A stretch of DNA of 64,000 nt from Lithospermum erythrorhizon. Its lineage: Eukaryota > Streptophyta > Magnoliopsida > Boraginales > Boraginaceae. The stretch covers positions 1-64,000 of the forward strand of contig JADFUC010001841.1 in NCBI GenBank assembly GCA_019722365.1, read 5' to 3'. Below, in pieces: positions 23,471 to 34,200 of the stretch (positions within the stretch are counted from its first letter, which is position 1; each line of letters begins with the position of its first letter). The translations under genes were made by a program, and so were the position numbers. The notes beneath the pieces are model-generated. The model saw only the letters and a list, made by a program, of their open reading frames with translations. It had not been told where the DNA came from and searched no databases.

Positions 23471-24790
23471 CCTTTAGACCATTTCTTGTCCTTTTCTATA
23501 TTTGATGTAGTGGATCCTTTTCTTCGTTACGTTTATTCCACTTAATGCACTTCCTTTCTGATTGTTATTTTATTGCTGCTACTTTCCATTCTTTTATTGC
23601 ATGCTTTCAATTTAATCCGACCCTTGTAGGACAACATGAGTTATGTTTTAGATTGTAAACATGATATGTAAAGAGGCGCCTACGTGCCTCGCGGAATCAC
23701 TTCTTGAGGATCGAGTCAAGCGTAGTTCAAAGGGGTTTGATCTTTTGGCTTACCGTACCAAGGAGAGTCGGGCGGGTTTATCACCGTGCTCGGGGAGGTT
23801 GTGGGCATTTTATCCTCATGCTCGAGGAGTTGTGGAGCCAATCTATCCTCGTACTCGGGGTCTTGAGTGTGCTTTATAAGTATTTGAACCTCGGGTTTAG
23901 GTGCCCACAGTATATTACCACTTTGTTTGTTGGTTTCTTATTTTGCTTGGAATGCAAACACATGGCTTTCATGAGTATAGGGTATTGTTGAATTGTATAC
24001 ATAAGGTATTAGTCTTCGAGCGGGCATTTATTCCATAATATACGCTCTTGGATATATTATGTATAGAATTCGTTCCGTACCCAGCAGGAACTCATCCAAA
24101 ATGCTATTTGGTTTGTACAGAGATAGCTAGTCCCGTAGGGTTTGTTTGTAGATATAACATTGGATCCTTATTTCCTCTAATTCTTCTAGAAAACAATCGC
24201 GTCTGAGACTGGAAGTGTCCCAGTTAAATGCGTCAAGCGATATCACTGTCTCGTTATTCTTCTCAGTATACTGGAAGGTAGACATGAATTTTGCCTTCCT
24301 AAATTTCCCATGGATAGAGAGGCTTTTTATTTGTTTATTGGGCTAGGAAGGCAGCCTTATAAAGTATGTCTTACTGCGTTCTTGAGGTTTACGACCCACC
24401 AGTGAATGGTGATCTTCATACACGGGCACTCCTTTATGAGGCGGACGGTGAATACTCGTGGATGGATTTGTATATCGAATTCGTCCCGATTGTTCGAGGA
24501 ACTTATTGAGGCGCCCCCACCCAGTTTAGGCGATGAGTGAGTCTTACGATATGGTCAACTCCTTGAACTTATCATTGGGTCTGCATTCTCTATAACTACC
24601 AGAGTTTCCATGCTTGGGGTATCGTCTTTGAATTCACACTCCATTCGTCCGTTTAGCGTCTTTCTTCTTGATATGCATGGGAGTTGGTCATGAATCTTTC
24701 CTTCATTGCTTCCAATGAGTAAATATACGGACTAGAAGGTACTCCTTTAAGTAATCTCATCTTGTTCCTTTAATGTTGAAAGATTTGGCA
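23471..24790. other. Non-coding DNA, unassigned
   Basis: T-rich DNA follows the coiled-coil remnant (23,471-23,640). A segment at about 23,760-23,870 then repeats CTCGGGGAGGTTGTGG / CTCGAGGAGTTGTGG-type units with TATCCTC(A/G)T(A/G)CTCG, a weak tandem repeat. Two open frames there (72 and 95 codons) overlap this repeat and show no domain. The remainder (24,000-24,790) has no recognised motif. Confidence 0.45.
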
Positions 24791-24799
24791 AATCAATTG

Positions 24800-26717
24800 C
24801 AGATTCATTCTTGATATGAAAAGAGTAACAAAGTCACATGTACCAGCTATTAATACTCCTGCTCGGATTGAAATTCCGAAACAAAATGATGTAGCAAGTA
24901 CATCTAAGGCACGCCTAAAGTATGGCCGACCTGTGGGTTCCAAAGATAAAAATTCTCGAAAATGTCAAGGGGCACAAAAGATTGATAAGAATGAAAGTGA
25001 TCTTGATAAGACACTAAATGATAATGATAACCCCGTAATAGAAAAAATGTGCTCTTGAAGAAATACAAGATGATGAAAATGAGATCATTGAAAATGATAT
25101 TAAAAATAAGAGTGATCTCGAGATTTCTATCAATTATGTTAATATAGAAAATCTTTGGAACCGGAAAAATGAGGATATTGATGAAATATTTACATTCTCC
25201 ATTGCATATGAAATTATGAATGAAAAGGGATAGATGCGAACCCGGATTATATGGTTGAATGTCAAGGTCAACTTGATTGGCCAAAATGAAGATTCAATAG
25301 ATATTGAATTAAAATCTCTTAAAAATCAAAAGTATTTGGGCCCTATTATGATTATCCTAAGTATGAAACACATATAAGTGGGTGGTCTTCTTGAAATTGA
25401 AACAATAAAAAGCAGAGATTGTAAGATACAAGGCTCGTCTTTTTTGTCTACAAGATTTTTCTCAAAAGATTTAGAATTGATTATGAGGTAACTTATTCTC
25501 CTAATGTGGATGCCATTACTTTTAATTCTTTAATTGATGCATGGAGTGTCTAATAATCTACATATGCATCTTATGGATATTTGTTCTTTGCATCTTATAT
25601 GGAACAACTTCATACTAAAATATACATGAAAATACCAGAAGGATTTAAGATGCATGAGACATCGAAATCTAGAGAAATGTATGCAATTAAGTTGCAAAGA
25701 TCATTATACGTGTTAAAGCAATTCGTACGCATGTGGTATAATAGGTTAAGTGAATATTTACTTAAAGAATGCTAGATGAATAATCCTATTTGCCCTTGTA
25801 TTTTGATAAGAAAAAGAACATCTGATTTTGTAATCATTGTTGTCTATGTTGACAGAGCTTAAATATCATTTGGAACTAATAAAGAAATCGGAGAAAGCGA
25901 TAGATTATTTAAAAGAAAGAATTTGAAATGAAAGATTTGGAAAAAGCTAAGTTACGCGCTTGATTTATAAATTGGTATACTAAAAATGGTATACTAGTAG
26001 TGCCAATCAAATTATCACGAGAAAAGAGTGCTCAAAAGGTTTAACATGGATAAAACTAATCCTTTGTGCACATCAATGATGGGTAGACCACTTAATGTTG
26101 AAAAGGATTCCTTCCGTCCTAAGAAGAAAAATGAAAAGGTCTTGGTACCAGTACCGTACAGCAAACGTTAATGTATCTTGCTAATTGTACAAGATCTGAT
26201 ATAGCTTTTGGAGTGAATTTAGTAGCAAGATTTAGTTCTTGTCCTACAAAGAGACATTGGAAAGGGATAAAATATATATTTCGATCTTCGAGGTACGTCT
26301 AATCTTAATTTGTTTTATCCTAACAATACAAAACACGTTTTGCTTGGTTATGCAAATGCAGGTTATTTGTCAGATCCACATAATGGTAAATCACAAACAG
26401 GATATGTGTTTACATATGGAACTCTTTATATCTTGGAAATCTAGAGCAGACACTGTGGCTACTTCTTCAAATCGTCGAAGTTATTGGCCTCCATTAAGGA
26501 AGTAAATAGTGTCGTAATTTGAGATCGTTGACCTGATATATATACAAGCGTCGGCCTATCAGGCGGTAAGAGTCGATAATATTATTGTATGAAGATAATG
26601 ATACATGTGTTACTCAGATGAAAGAAGGTTATATCAAAAGTGACAAAACCAAACACATTTCCCCAAAGTTCTTCTCATTCACTCAGGAGCTCGAAAGAAA
26701 CAGAGAGGTAGATATCC
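24800..26717 (+). pseudogene. Ty1/Copia pol remnant: RT and RNase H
   Basis: Starts within the region before RT: HVPAINTPARIEIPKQ and ARLKYGRPVGSKDKNSRK are typical Copia linker sequences. RT follows with KARLF.QDFSQ near 25,430, then IYMKIPEGFKMHET, REMYAIKLQRSLYVLKQF and MWYNRLSEYL at 25,620-25,765. The catalytic YVDD is lost: at 25,845-25,862 the sequence reads VYVDRA then stop. RNase H remains run to HISPKFFSFTQELERNREVDI at about 26,655-26,715, where a solo LTR interrupts it. No 5' LTR, gag or integrase is present, so the element is 5'-truncated. Confidence 0.85.
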
Positions 26718-29253
26718 TAAAATAACCCGTTCACTTTAATATTATAGTGATAGTATATAGGTTTCTCGATTGGAGTATTTCGAGACTGAAATTAAAAATT
26801 TGAAGTTGAGTAGTAGAGGAATTAACAAATCGGTCGGTTAATTGAGTATATTTGGTTTGTGGTGGGACAGGAGATAGTATAAATAATTTTTGGAATAATA
26901 TCGATATATCGAGATGAGTATGAGATGAGTAGTAATATATGCCAGGGGAATAACACAATGGAAATCGGTTCGTTGAGATTTAAGTCACGGAAGGTGTAAA
27001 ATTAACGAGGGAAACCAAAAGCGGAACTTAGAATTTCTTCCCCTCTAAATATCCCACCTACACTTCTTATCTCCATCACAAGTAAACCATGCTGCCACAC
27101 TCATGGCGAGAAATGCTCTCAATCCCCCGCTTTGAATTTTTTTTCCATTTCTATAAAATCGATTGTAAGCTAAATCAAGAACAAAGTTGTGGATTTTCTT
27201 CTCCTCATCATCCTCATCACATCTAGGTAAGAAAAGATCAAATCTTTTTTGAGATATTTATTGAGTTTTTGAAGAGTTGACTTTTTAGAATTTTGTTGAC
27301 TTTTAGATTTTGAATTTATTATGGTATAGAAATGTTATCTAAGTATAAGTATAGGGGGTTAAGCGGTGATTTTGAGTGATTATTAGGCGTTAGAAAGTGG
27401 TGTAAGTTGAGGTTGACTTTTATTGGCTTTTCTTAAATTAACTTTAAATTGTAATATGATGTTAGAAGACTTTTAATATAGTTGTTTTAGACATAAATTA
27501 TTGGTTTTGGATATGAATGCGTAGGGTGGAGTTGAAAGTTTGGAAAAGTTAGGTATGTCATTTAGTGTTTGAATTGGAGGTTTATGTTTGTGGATTAATT
27601 AATTGTCGATTGATTATTGGATTGATTAGAATGTCTTCCAAATATTTATTGTTGGGGTAATAAAGGCGATGACGAATATTGATATTTTCTGAAGTTGGCG
27701 ATTAAAGAATGTAGTTATGTTGGAATAATTAAAAGTGTATACCAATCTTGGGGATAGGATGATTGCTAGGGTTGTAAATTTGGAATGGGTAGGGCGTGGA
27801 ATAACACTCGGGGTTATATAGATGCTAAGAGGGTTATTCTACAAAATGTGTTATAATAATATAATTTCTTAAGATAGGAGTTGAGCACGGATCTATACGG
27901 TGCCTAGAGTGGAGGTGCGCTTTTGGGCTCAAGGTGAGTACAAATCTCACGATTGGGACCTTTAATATATTATGTTATATATTTTGCATGTGTTATCTTG
28001 GGATTATTCGATATGTGTATTGTGTGATTATAGTACTATGTGTAGCTTTGGTTATGATTCACATACATTAAAATAATTGAGTTTTTGGGTTATATTATGA
28101 GATAATTGAGATTATGATTCATATCATGAGATATTAGTGATTATGATTTATATCATGGATAGTTGTGAATATGATTCATGTTATGAGATTTTGTGTGGTA
28201 TTTGTGTAATGTTGTGTGGTGTGTCTTGATGTGTTTGATTGCTTTTGTGTGTTACTTGCGGGCCGGTGGTGACCTTGCGACAGGAGGTTTGGTGTGGTGT
28301 GCATATTGTGTGGGTAGCCCCGTGGATTCGGGAGGTTTGGTGTGATATATGCGCATTGAGGGAATGTAACCTCGATTCGGGAGGATGGAGGTGGAGGCCT
28401 CGTCGATTATGTGGAGGTGGATTCACCGTATGTGTATTATTTTGGAGGTGGATTCCTCGTATGTATTATTTGGACGTGGATTTCTCGTATGTGTGTATTA
28501 TTTGGAATTAGTTCCTCATGTGTGTATTATTTGGAGGTGGATTCATGTGTGTGTGATATTTGGAGATTGGATTCCTCATTTGATGCCTTTATTGTCTTTG
28601 GCTTGTTTCCCTTGAATGAATATCGTTAATTATGATTATAAGCTCGTATTAATATAGTATTATATAGTATAAGAGGATTCTATGTGAGTTGTGATTTGTT
28701 ATGCATTGTGTAGCTTTGGTTGATGTACTTATTTCTCTTATTTATATAAGTATGAATATGTATATGTGGGATCAAGTTTAATGGTATTTGTATTCACTCG
28801 GCTTATGTGACTCCACGATACCATGGGCGTTTATCTTAGGTTACAGGGTTGATCGTGAGGTTGTTGGCTGCATTGATAAGTGAGATTAAAGATCGTATAT
28901 GAAGCGGTGGTGGCATAGGAAATCCTCATCAGTCATTTCCCTTGTGTTGTAAATTTGTATATTGTTAGACTTGTGTATTGTATTTCATTGAAATTACAGT
29001 TTGTCATACTTTGCTATGTTGTATTTTGGATTTGTGTATCTTTGAGTTGTATAAGTATGGTGAATTTGTATCATGTTGTTCGTTGTTTTATTGTATATGT
29101 TGTTAGTCCCTGCGATGGACAAAAGGGTATTTTTATTATTATTAATGTCAAATGAAGTCTTTTATGTTGTCATCAGTAGGTGGTGAAGCTACGGTGTCTG
29201 AGTTGTTGATGACCTTAACCTCAGGCGACCGACACAGAGGCGAATAGATTACA
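26718..29253 (+). mobile_element. Solo Ty3/Gypsy LTR (2.5 kb) inserted in the Copia element
   Basis: It begins TAAAATAACCCG (a degraded TG start) and ends GATTACA. It is related in organisation to the LTR at 2971-5398: GTTGACTTTT zones at 27,270-27,430, GAGTACAAATCTCAC at 27,936, and a GGACCGACACAG-like tail. No internal domain follows; Copia sequence resumes on both sides. The 5 bases before the start (TATCC) and after the end (TATCG) match at 4 of 5 positions, consistent with a target-site duplication. A solo LTR forms by recombination between the two LTRs of a full element. Confidence 0.75.
28412..28590 (+). repeat. Minisatellite inside the solo LTR, 6 units of about 30 bp
   Basis: Units begin TGGAGGTGGATTCCTCGTATG or variants at 28,412, 28,443, 28,471, 28,503, 28,532 and 28,561 (spacing 28-32 bp), each ending in a GTATTATT-like tail. 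The plus-strand frames across it encode repeated cysteine/tyrosine-rich peptides and are artefacts of the repeat. Confidence 0.9.
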
Positions 29254-29435
29254 TATCGGTATATCGTTTGAGATATTTGAAGACCTACCCCGTTTGATTG
29301 AAAGGGAAGCATCTGCTGTTGTACTCTTTTTCGCCCATGAGGGTTTTACATGCCATTTGGATTTTTTCTTTGTAAGATTTTAACGAGGCAACATATGCCT
29401 CAGAAATGCTTGATGAAAGATATTTCAAGAGGAGG
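29254..29435 (+). pseudogene. Copia 3' end continued after the solo LTR
   Basis: The sequence GCTGTTGTACTCTTTTTCGCC, then GGGTTTTACATGCCATTTGG, then TTTAACGAGGCAACATATGCC is typical of the region just upstream of and around the end of plant Copia elements. It ends in a purine-rich tract, AAGAGGAGG, at 29,427-29,435, the expected polypurine tract for plus-strand priming. Some RNase H codons between 26,717 and here are missing, so there is a deletion in addition to the LTR insertion. Confidence 0.6.
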
Positions 29436-29680
29436 TGTTATAGAATTCAACATATAAATAGTAGTGTTGAAATATGGGAAAAGTAATAGTGTTTTGCCGG
29501 ATGAATTTTGCACTGTAAATACCCCATCCCTGTAAATAAAAATGTATCCTGAGACAAAGCATTTTTTTCTCCATTATGCACTTTCGATTTTGATTCTCTG
29601 TGTTTTTAGTAATAGATAATAGATATAATATAGTAATAATAACAACAGTTTGAACTATTAAATATCCGATTTTTATAACA
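29436..29680 (+). repeat. 3' LTR of the Copia element (245 bp)
   Basis: Starts TGTTATAG directly after the purine-rich tract and ends TTATAACA, giving a 7-base terminal inverted repeat TGTTATA...TATAACA with TG...CA ends. Inside is TGTAAATACCCC-like leader sequence. The motif GAGACA, the reverse of the auxin-response core TGTCTC, lies at 29,551-29,556. The LTR ends 455 bp upstream of the kinase start codon. Confidence 0.8.
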
Positions 29681-30135
29681 CAAAATGAGTTATTCATAGA
29701 TATTCAACTAATAACCCGTATGATTGAATGCTCGAATGATATCCAAATCTTGTCCAATCATTTGCATCGATCAATATTGCAAGTTCGAATAATCAAATTA
29801 TTACCGACTCAATAAGTTGTTTACCCATCAAGTAAACCATACTCAAGCTAGCTAGCTCTTCTCGTGCACCAACCTATAACAACTCAGCCACACATATTGA
29901 AAAGCCTGTAAACCCCATTTATTAAAAAAGCTGTAAAAACTTAAATTATTAGTACTAACAAGTAATTTCTTACATACCCTCCCCCAACTACCATTTCTCT
30001 GCCCCCCACTCTATCTCTCTCGGGTAATCCATAAAATACTCTCTTTAAGCAAGCAATAAGTTCCCTACTTCTACTTTCCTCTGTTTTTATTACAAATATT
30101 TGTTTAGGGCATATTAATGTTAGTTGGTGTTGAAT
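29681..30135 (+). promoter_or_regulatory. Promoter / 5' leader region of the PINOID-like gene
   Basis: Non-coding. It contains a pyrimidine-rich stretch with CCCTCCCCCAAC and CTCTATCTCTCTC (about 29,975-30,020), typical of plant core promoters or leaders. CCATAAAATAC near 30,028 is a possible TATA-like element about 105 bp before the start codon. A short upstream ORF (ATG at 30,117, stop ending 30,149; 10 codons) overlaps the main ATG in another frame. The transcription start is not known. Confidence 0.45.
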
Positions 30136-33100
30136 ATGCTAGATTATAATTCATCGTACCGAAACGTAGAAGAGTCATCATTCACATCTTCAAGCAAAAA
30201 CTCAATGATTAGTAGCAATGATGCACACAGCCATTGTACAAGTTTCGGCAGATTATCATTCGAGTTACCATTTGTCCCAAATAGTTGTTCATTATCTCCT
30301 GATAAAAACTTAAAACCACACCGTTCCTCGGACTCATCTTTCCAGGCATTTGATGGAAAAAATTTGTTGGGGGGTCTGAATTTGAGGGACTTCAGCCTTG
30401 TTCGACAGATCGGAAGTGGAGATATTGGGAGAGTTTACTTGTGTAAGCTGAGGAAAAAGGAGGAGGGAGGGGGCAAGATGTATGCCATGAAGGTTGTTGA
30501 TAAAGTAGTGTTGGCAATGAAGAAGAAGGTCCAAAGAGCTGAAACTGAAAGGAAGATTATGAGAATGTTGAATCATCCATTCTTGCCTACTCTCTTTGCT
30601 GAGTTTGAAGCTTCCCAGTTCTGTTGTGTGGTTATGGAGTTTTGTGAAAATGGTGATTTACATTCTCTTAGAAACAAACAACCCCATAAACGCTTCCCTC
30701 TCACTTCTGCCAGGTAAGTTTATTTTTCACCTTTTTATATATATTTTTATATGTTATACTCTATCCGTCCATTTTTCTCTTATGGAAGTTGTGTTTTTTT
30801 TTTTTAGTAACAACTCTAAAATTGGTTTTTATTTTAATTTGATGGAGGGAAAAACAACTTGGTAAGATTAAAAACGCATGTTTCCTGTTCTTCAACCATC
30901 CAAAAAAATGACATAAAATTCTTTCGCCCGATTGAAAATATATGATTTTAGATTTTTTAGAGTGTTCGAAACTTTTAATTATCGATATGGAATTAATTAT
31001 ATTATAAAAAAATTATAATAAATTATTTTTGAAAATATTTTTAAAAACAAAGTTATTGATATAATTTTGTATTACAGCACAATTAATAAAATTAATTGAT
31101 AATCAAAGTTGGGCCGTATAAAAACTAAAATATATCAATTTGAATTACAGCTAGTATACATTAACGGTCCATTATATTTTTTGTTAAACTCTAACCATAA
31201 CTATGACTTATGTCTATTATAGTATAATCTCTTGGGTGAGATATATTTGAATTCATCTAAAACATACGGATAAAAAAAAATCTAAAACATATTGCCAAAA
31301 GTAAATATTCCTTAAAAAAATTAGGCTAAAATTCATATAAGCACATGAACTTTTAATAGATACTTAAACCTTTCAAATAAATTTCTAGGTTTCTTTTGAC
31401 ACCTGAACTATTAAAAACTTTGACATTCAGAATTTTTTTTTCACCAAATTAATTTTTATGATTTGTAATTTCATCAAGCAAATATCATTACCCCTCATAA
31501 TAATTAATTTGGTGGAAAAATAGTTTGAACACCACATATTTTAAAAGTTCAAGTATCAAAAGAATTCACAAGTGTTTATTTAACATATTAAAATATTTCA
31601 AATAGTCAGATGCATATATGAAATTTAGCCTAAAAATTATACCATAGTAACTAGTAAGTGAAAGGTGTACTTTTACCATTTTTGGGGGTGTAATTGGCAT
31701 AAAATTTTAGATAAATTTAAATTTATATCACATATTCAAATTTCTCTCCACTATAACTTTCTAATTTTGGTAAAAAGAAAACATAATTTGGGATTTCTAA
31801 ATATAAAAAATGTGATTAAGAATAAAGGATGAAAGGAGTAGATCATATATAAAAGTAAATTTCATACAGGCACATGGATGAAGGAAAATATTTTTTTAAA
31901 TAGGCAACACGAGCGGCTTTCAGCATTTGAATAAGCGTCGGCTTTGATATTTGTTTGCACAGGCTTTAAAAAAAATGCTTTTGATGCGAGGCTACTGCTT
32001 TAATAGGTAGCTTGTGTGAAATAGAAAAATTATATATATTACGAGCTTTTATGGTTATTTTTTAAAATATGAAAATTTAGTGGATAAATTTTAATAATCG
32101 ATTTTAAATTTGATCGAAAGTAAAGGGTGTAATATATATATATAATGTTTATTTTGTCTTTGAATGACCCAGTAGAGTTCTCCAAATTTTTTTTAACTGA
32201 AGTCGTGTGCAAAAATAATCATAATTATCTATTTAAAAAATTAAAAATTTCAAGTATCTATTTAAAATATTTTTCTTTCATTCAAATGCATCTATAAAAT
32301 GAAACACAGATGTCAAAGCATCTATGAATGATTCTGAGAAAGATCTCTTTGTTTGTATGTGCTAACAAAGACTGCTCAAATCACACAAGTTGTTATCTTG
32401 TGTAGTTGTGTTTCCTTGAGAAGCCCAAAATTTTAAACAATAGTACTTTTTGGTCAATGACATATCCCTATTTTCCGTTTCTTAAATTTTATATTTTTGG
32501 TAGTTTGTCTTTTGTAAAAGTGTGAAATCATCATTTTAACGGTCTCTTAAGGTTACTATTCTAAAATATTATGGAGGATTTAATTACGAGATGCGCCTTA
32601 ATTGATTAGGAGACAAGAGATTTCATTTTAACCACTTCAGTTGAAAAAACGAGGGTAATGTTACTTAACATCTTTATCAACTGAGCTATATGCTGGAAGC
32701 ATCGTTTGCCTTTTGTCTTCCTACTTATGGTAGTCAAGTTCAACTTTTGCATTGCCCTTTTTACCAAATCTAAAATATGTTGATCTAATTGAGTATAATA
32801 ATTGAAGGCATGAAAAGAAAACTGCACTACTATAAAATACGTAGTATAACATTGTAGAAATATATGACAATAAGATAACGTAGTCATCAAACTACATGTC
32901 CAGTCATTGTTAACAGAATAGCCCTCTATCTTTATATTAAATAGGTGGTATTTTGTTAATTAGTAATAAGTGACGGGATGTTTTGATGATGTTTTTTTTA
33001 TAAAAAAAAAATTGGGGGGTTATATTGATGATGTTAATCTTGAAACCAAACCAAAAAGTGAAATTAATTTTTAGATGATTAAAACAAGTGTAGTTGATAT

Positions 33101-33934
33101 GTTGATTTTGGCTGTAATCTTGTTCAATTGTTTGACATTATTTGCAGATTCTATGCAGCTGAGGTGTTGGTGGCATTGGAGTACTTGCACATGTTAGGAA
33201 TAATTTATAGGGACCTTAAACCAGAAAATGTGTTAGTTAGATCCGATGGCCACATTATGCTCACAGATTTTGATCTATCACTATGCTCAGACTCGATCGT
33301 AGCTGTTGAATCATCCGATTTTTCTCATGATTTATCATTTTCATCATCAAACCAGAGCCGTACCAGAAGCTCATATCCTCCAACCTCATTCTCCTGCATC
33401 TCCGCCCGCCTCTTCCGGTCCAAGAAAGTCCAGACACTCTCAAATAACCGGCTCTTCGTGGCTGAGCCGGTCTCTGCCAGGTCATGCTCATTCGTCGGGA
33501 CCCATGAGTACGTGGCACCTGAGGTGGCATCCGGCAGCTCCCACGGAAATGCAGTAGATTGGTGGGCCCTTGGTATATTTATCTACGAGATGATTTATGG
33601 ACGCACCCCGTTTGCTGGTCCATCAAATGAAGTTACCTTGGGCAACATAATAAAAAAGCCTCTAGCATTTCCTACTCATTCACCAATAAACTCTACTGAA
33701 GCAAATGCCAGGGATTTGATATCCGGGCTGTTGAACAAGGACCCAACCCGGAGATTCGGGTGGAAGCGTGGGGCCGCGGATGTGAAGACCCACCCGTTTT
33801 TTAAAGGGTTGAATTTCGCGCTTATTCGGACAGTAACACCGCCAGGGGTTCCAGTAATCAGGAGGCAGAAAACAACACCGTTGCTGCAGTTTAAGAAAAG
33901 GCAACCGAAGCATACGGACTACGGAGTCATTTGA
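30136..33934 (+). CDS. PID: PINOID-like AGC VIII serine/threonine protein kinase, two exons
   Basis: Exons 30,136-30,713 and 33,148-33,934 (AG/GTAAGT donor, TTTGCAG acceptor) join in frame as ..TSA-R-FYAAEV.. to give 454 residues. The N-terminal tail is serine-rich, with CTSFGRLSFELP and LKPHRSSD, features of PINOID rather than WAG kinases. Kinase motifs: glycine loop GSGDIGRV (93-100), lysine in AMKV (K119), C-helix E138, YRDLKPEN (213-220), and DFD (233-235) in place of DFG, the AGC VIII hallmark. A serine-rich insertion (about 241-303) precedes the activation loop SCSFVGTHEYVAPE (305-318). Family members phosphorylate PIN auxin-efflux carriers at the plasma membrane to control their polarity and organ formation. 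The C-terminus (..KHTDYGVI) has no FxxF motif. The ATG at 30,136 is chosen because upstream in-frame codons lack another ATG. All catalytic residues are intact. The WAG alternative is unlikely because of the intron and N-terminus. Confidence 0.9.
31321..31633. mobile_element. MITE-like element 1 in the kinase intron
   Basis: The left end TTAGGCTAAAATTCATATAAGC is mirrored at the right end, whose reverse complement reads TTAGGCTAAATTTCATATATGC, giving a terminal inverted repeat of about 22-30 bp with few mismatches. Inner parts are also partly self-complementary (TTTTGACACCTGAACT and the reverse of AAGTTCAAGTATCAAAAG). Length is about 313 bp with no coding capacity. The superfamily and target-site duplication are not established. 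Confidence 0.7.
31859..32303. mobile_element. MITE-like element 2 in the kinase intron
   Basis: The left end (31,859-31,905) reads TTTCATACAGGCACATGGATG, then AAGGAAAATATTTTTTTAAA. The right end (32,255-32,303), when reverse complemented, reads TTTCATTTTATAGATGCATT, then AAAGAAAAATATTTTAAATA. This is an imperfect inverted repeat of about 48 bp. The element is about 445 bp with no coding frame, and its ends resemble those of element 1, suggesting a related family. Confidence 0.65.
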
Positions 33935-34200
33935 TTTTTTTTAATTGGACATGGTTAGTGGGATTAAACATGTTACAATGTTTAGGAAAAACAACAGATG
34001 TACATATGTGATGCTTATTCTAGATGAGTCGACGTTGATAACTCAAAAGTATTGTCATTGTTGACAAATTTGGCCAGCTATGTAGACAATATAATTGATC
34101 TTATTATAAGTTATAATTAGCCAACCTATCAATTAAACCTCCTAGGTGGGGAGTACGTGGTCCTGTTGAATTTTCACAATAAATTTATTTTCGTTTGTTT
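33935..34200 (+). terminator. 3' untranslated region with polyadenylation signal candidate
   Basis: AT-rich sequence follows the stop codon. AATAAA occurs at 34,178-34,183, about 245 nt after the stop, followed by T-rich DNA. This is the most plausible near-upstream polyadenylation element, but plant signals are loose, so the exact end is uncertain. Confidence 0.5.

Larger units (their letters stand above)
30714..33147 (+). other. Intron of the PINOID-like gene (2,434 bp)
   Basis: GT..AG intron in phase 2, splitting an arginine codon before FYAAEVLVALEYLH in the catalytic lobe. It is AT-rich with no long coding frame. It holds at least two MITE-like inverted-repeat elements (listed separately), which account for about 760 bp of its length. 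Confidence 0.9.

Noticed and set aside
28181..28629. Several overlapping frames of 72-90 codons in both directions
   Set aside because: They arise from the 30-bp minisatellite in the solo LTR and encode only repeat peptides.
33261..33913. Minus-strand frames of 77-89 codons across the second kinase exon
   Set aside because: They are antisense shadows of the kinase coding sequence with no domain of their own.
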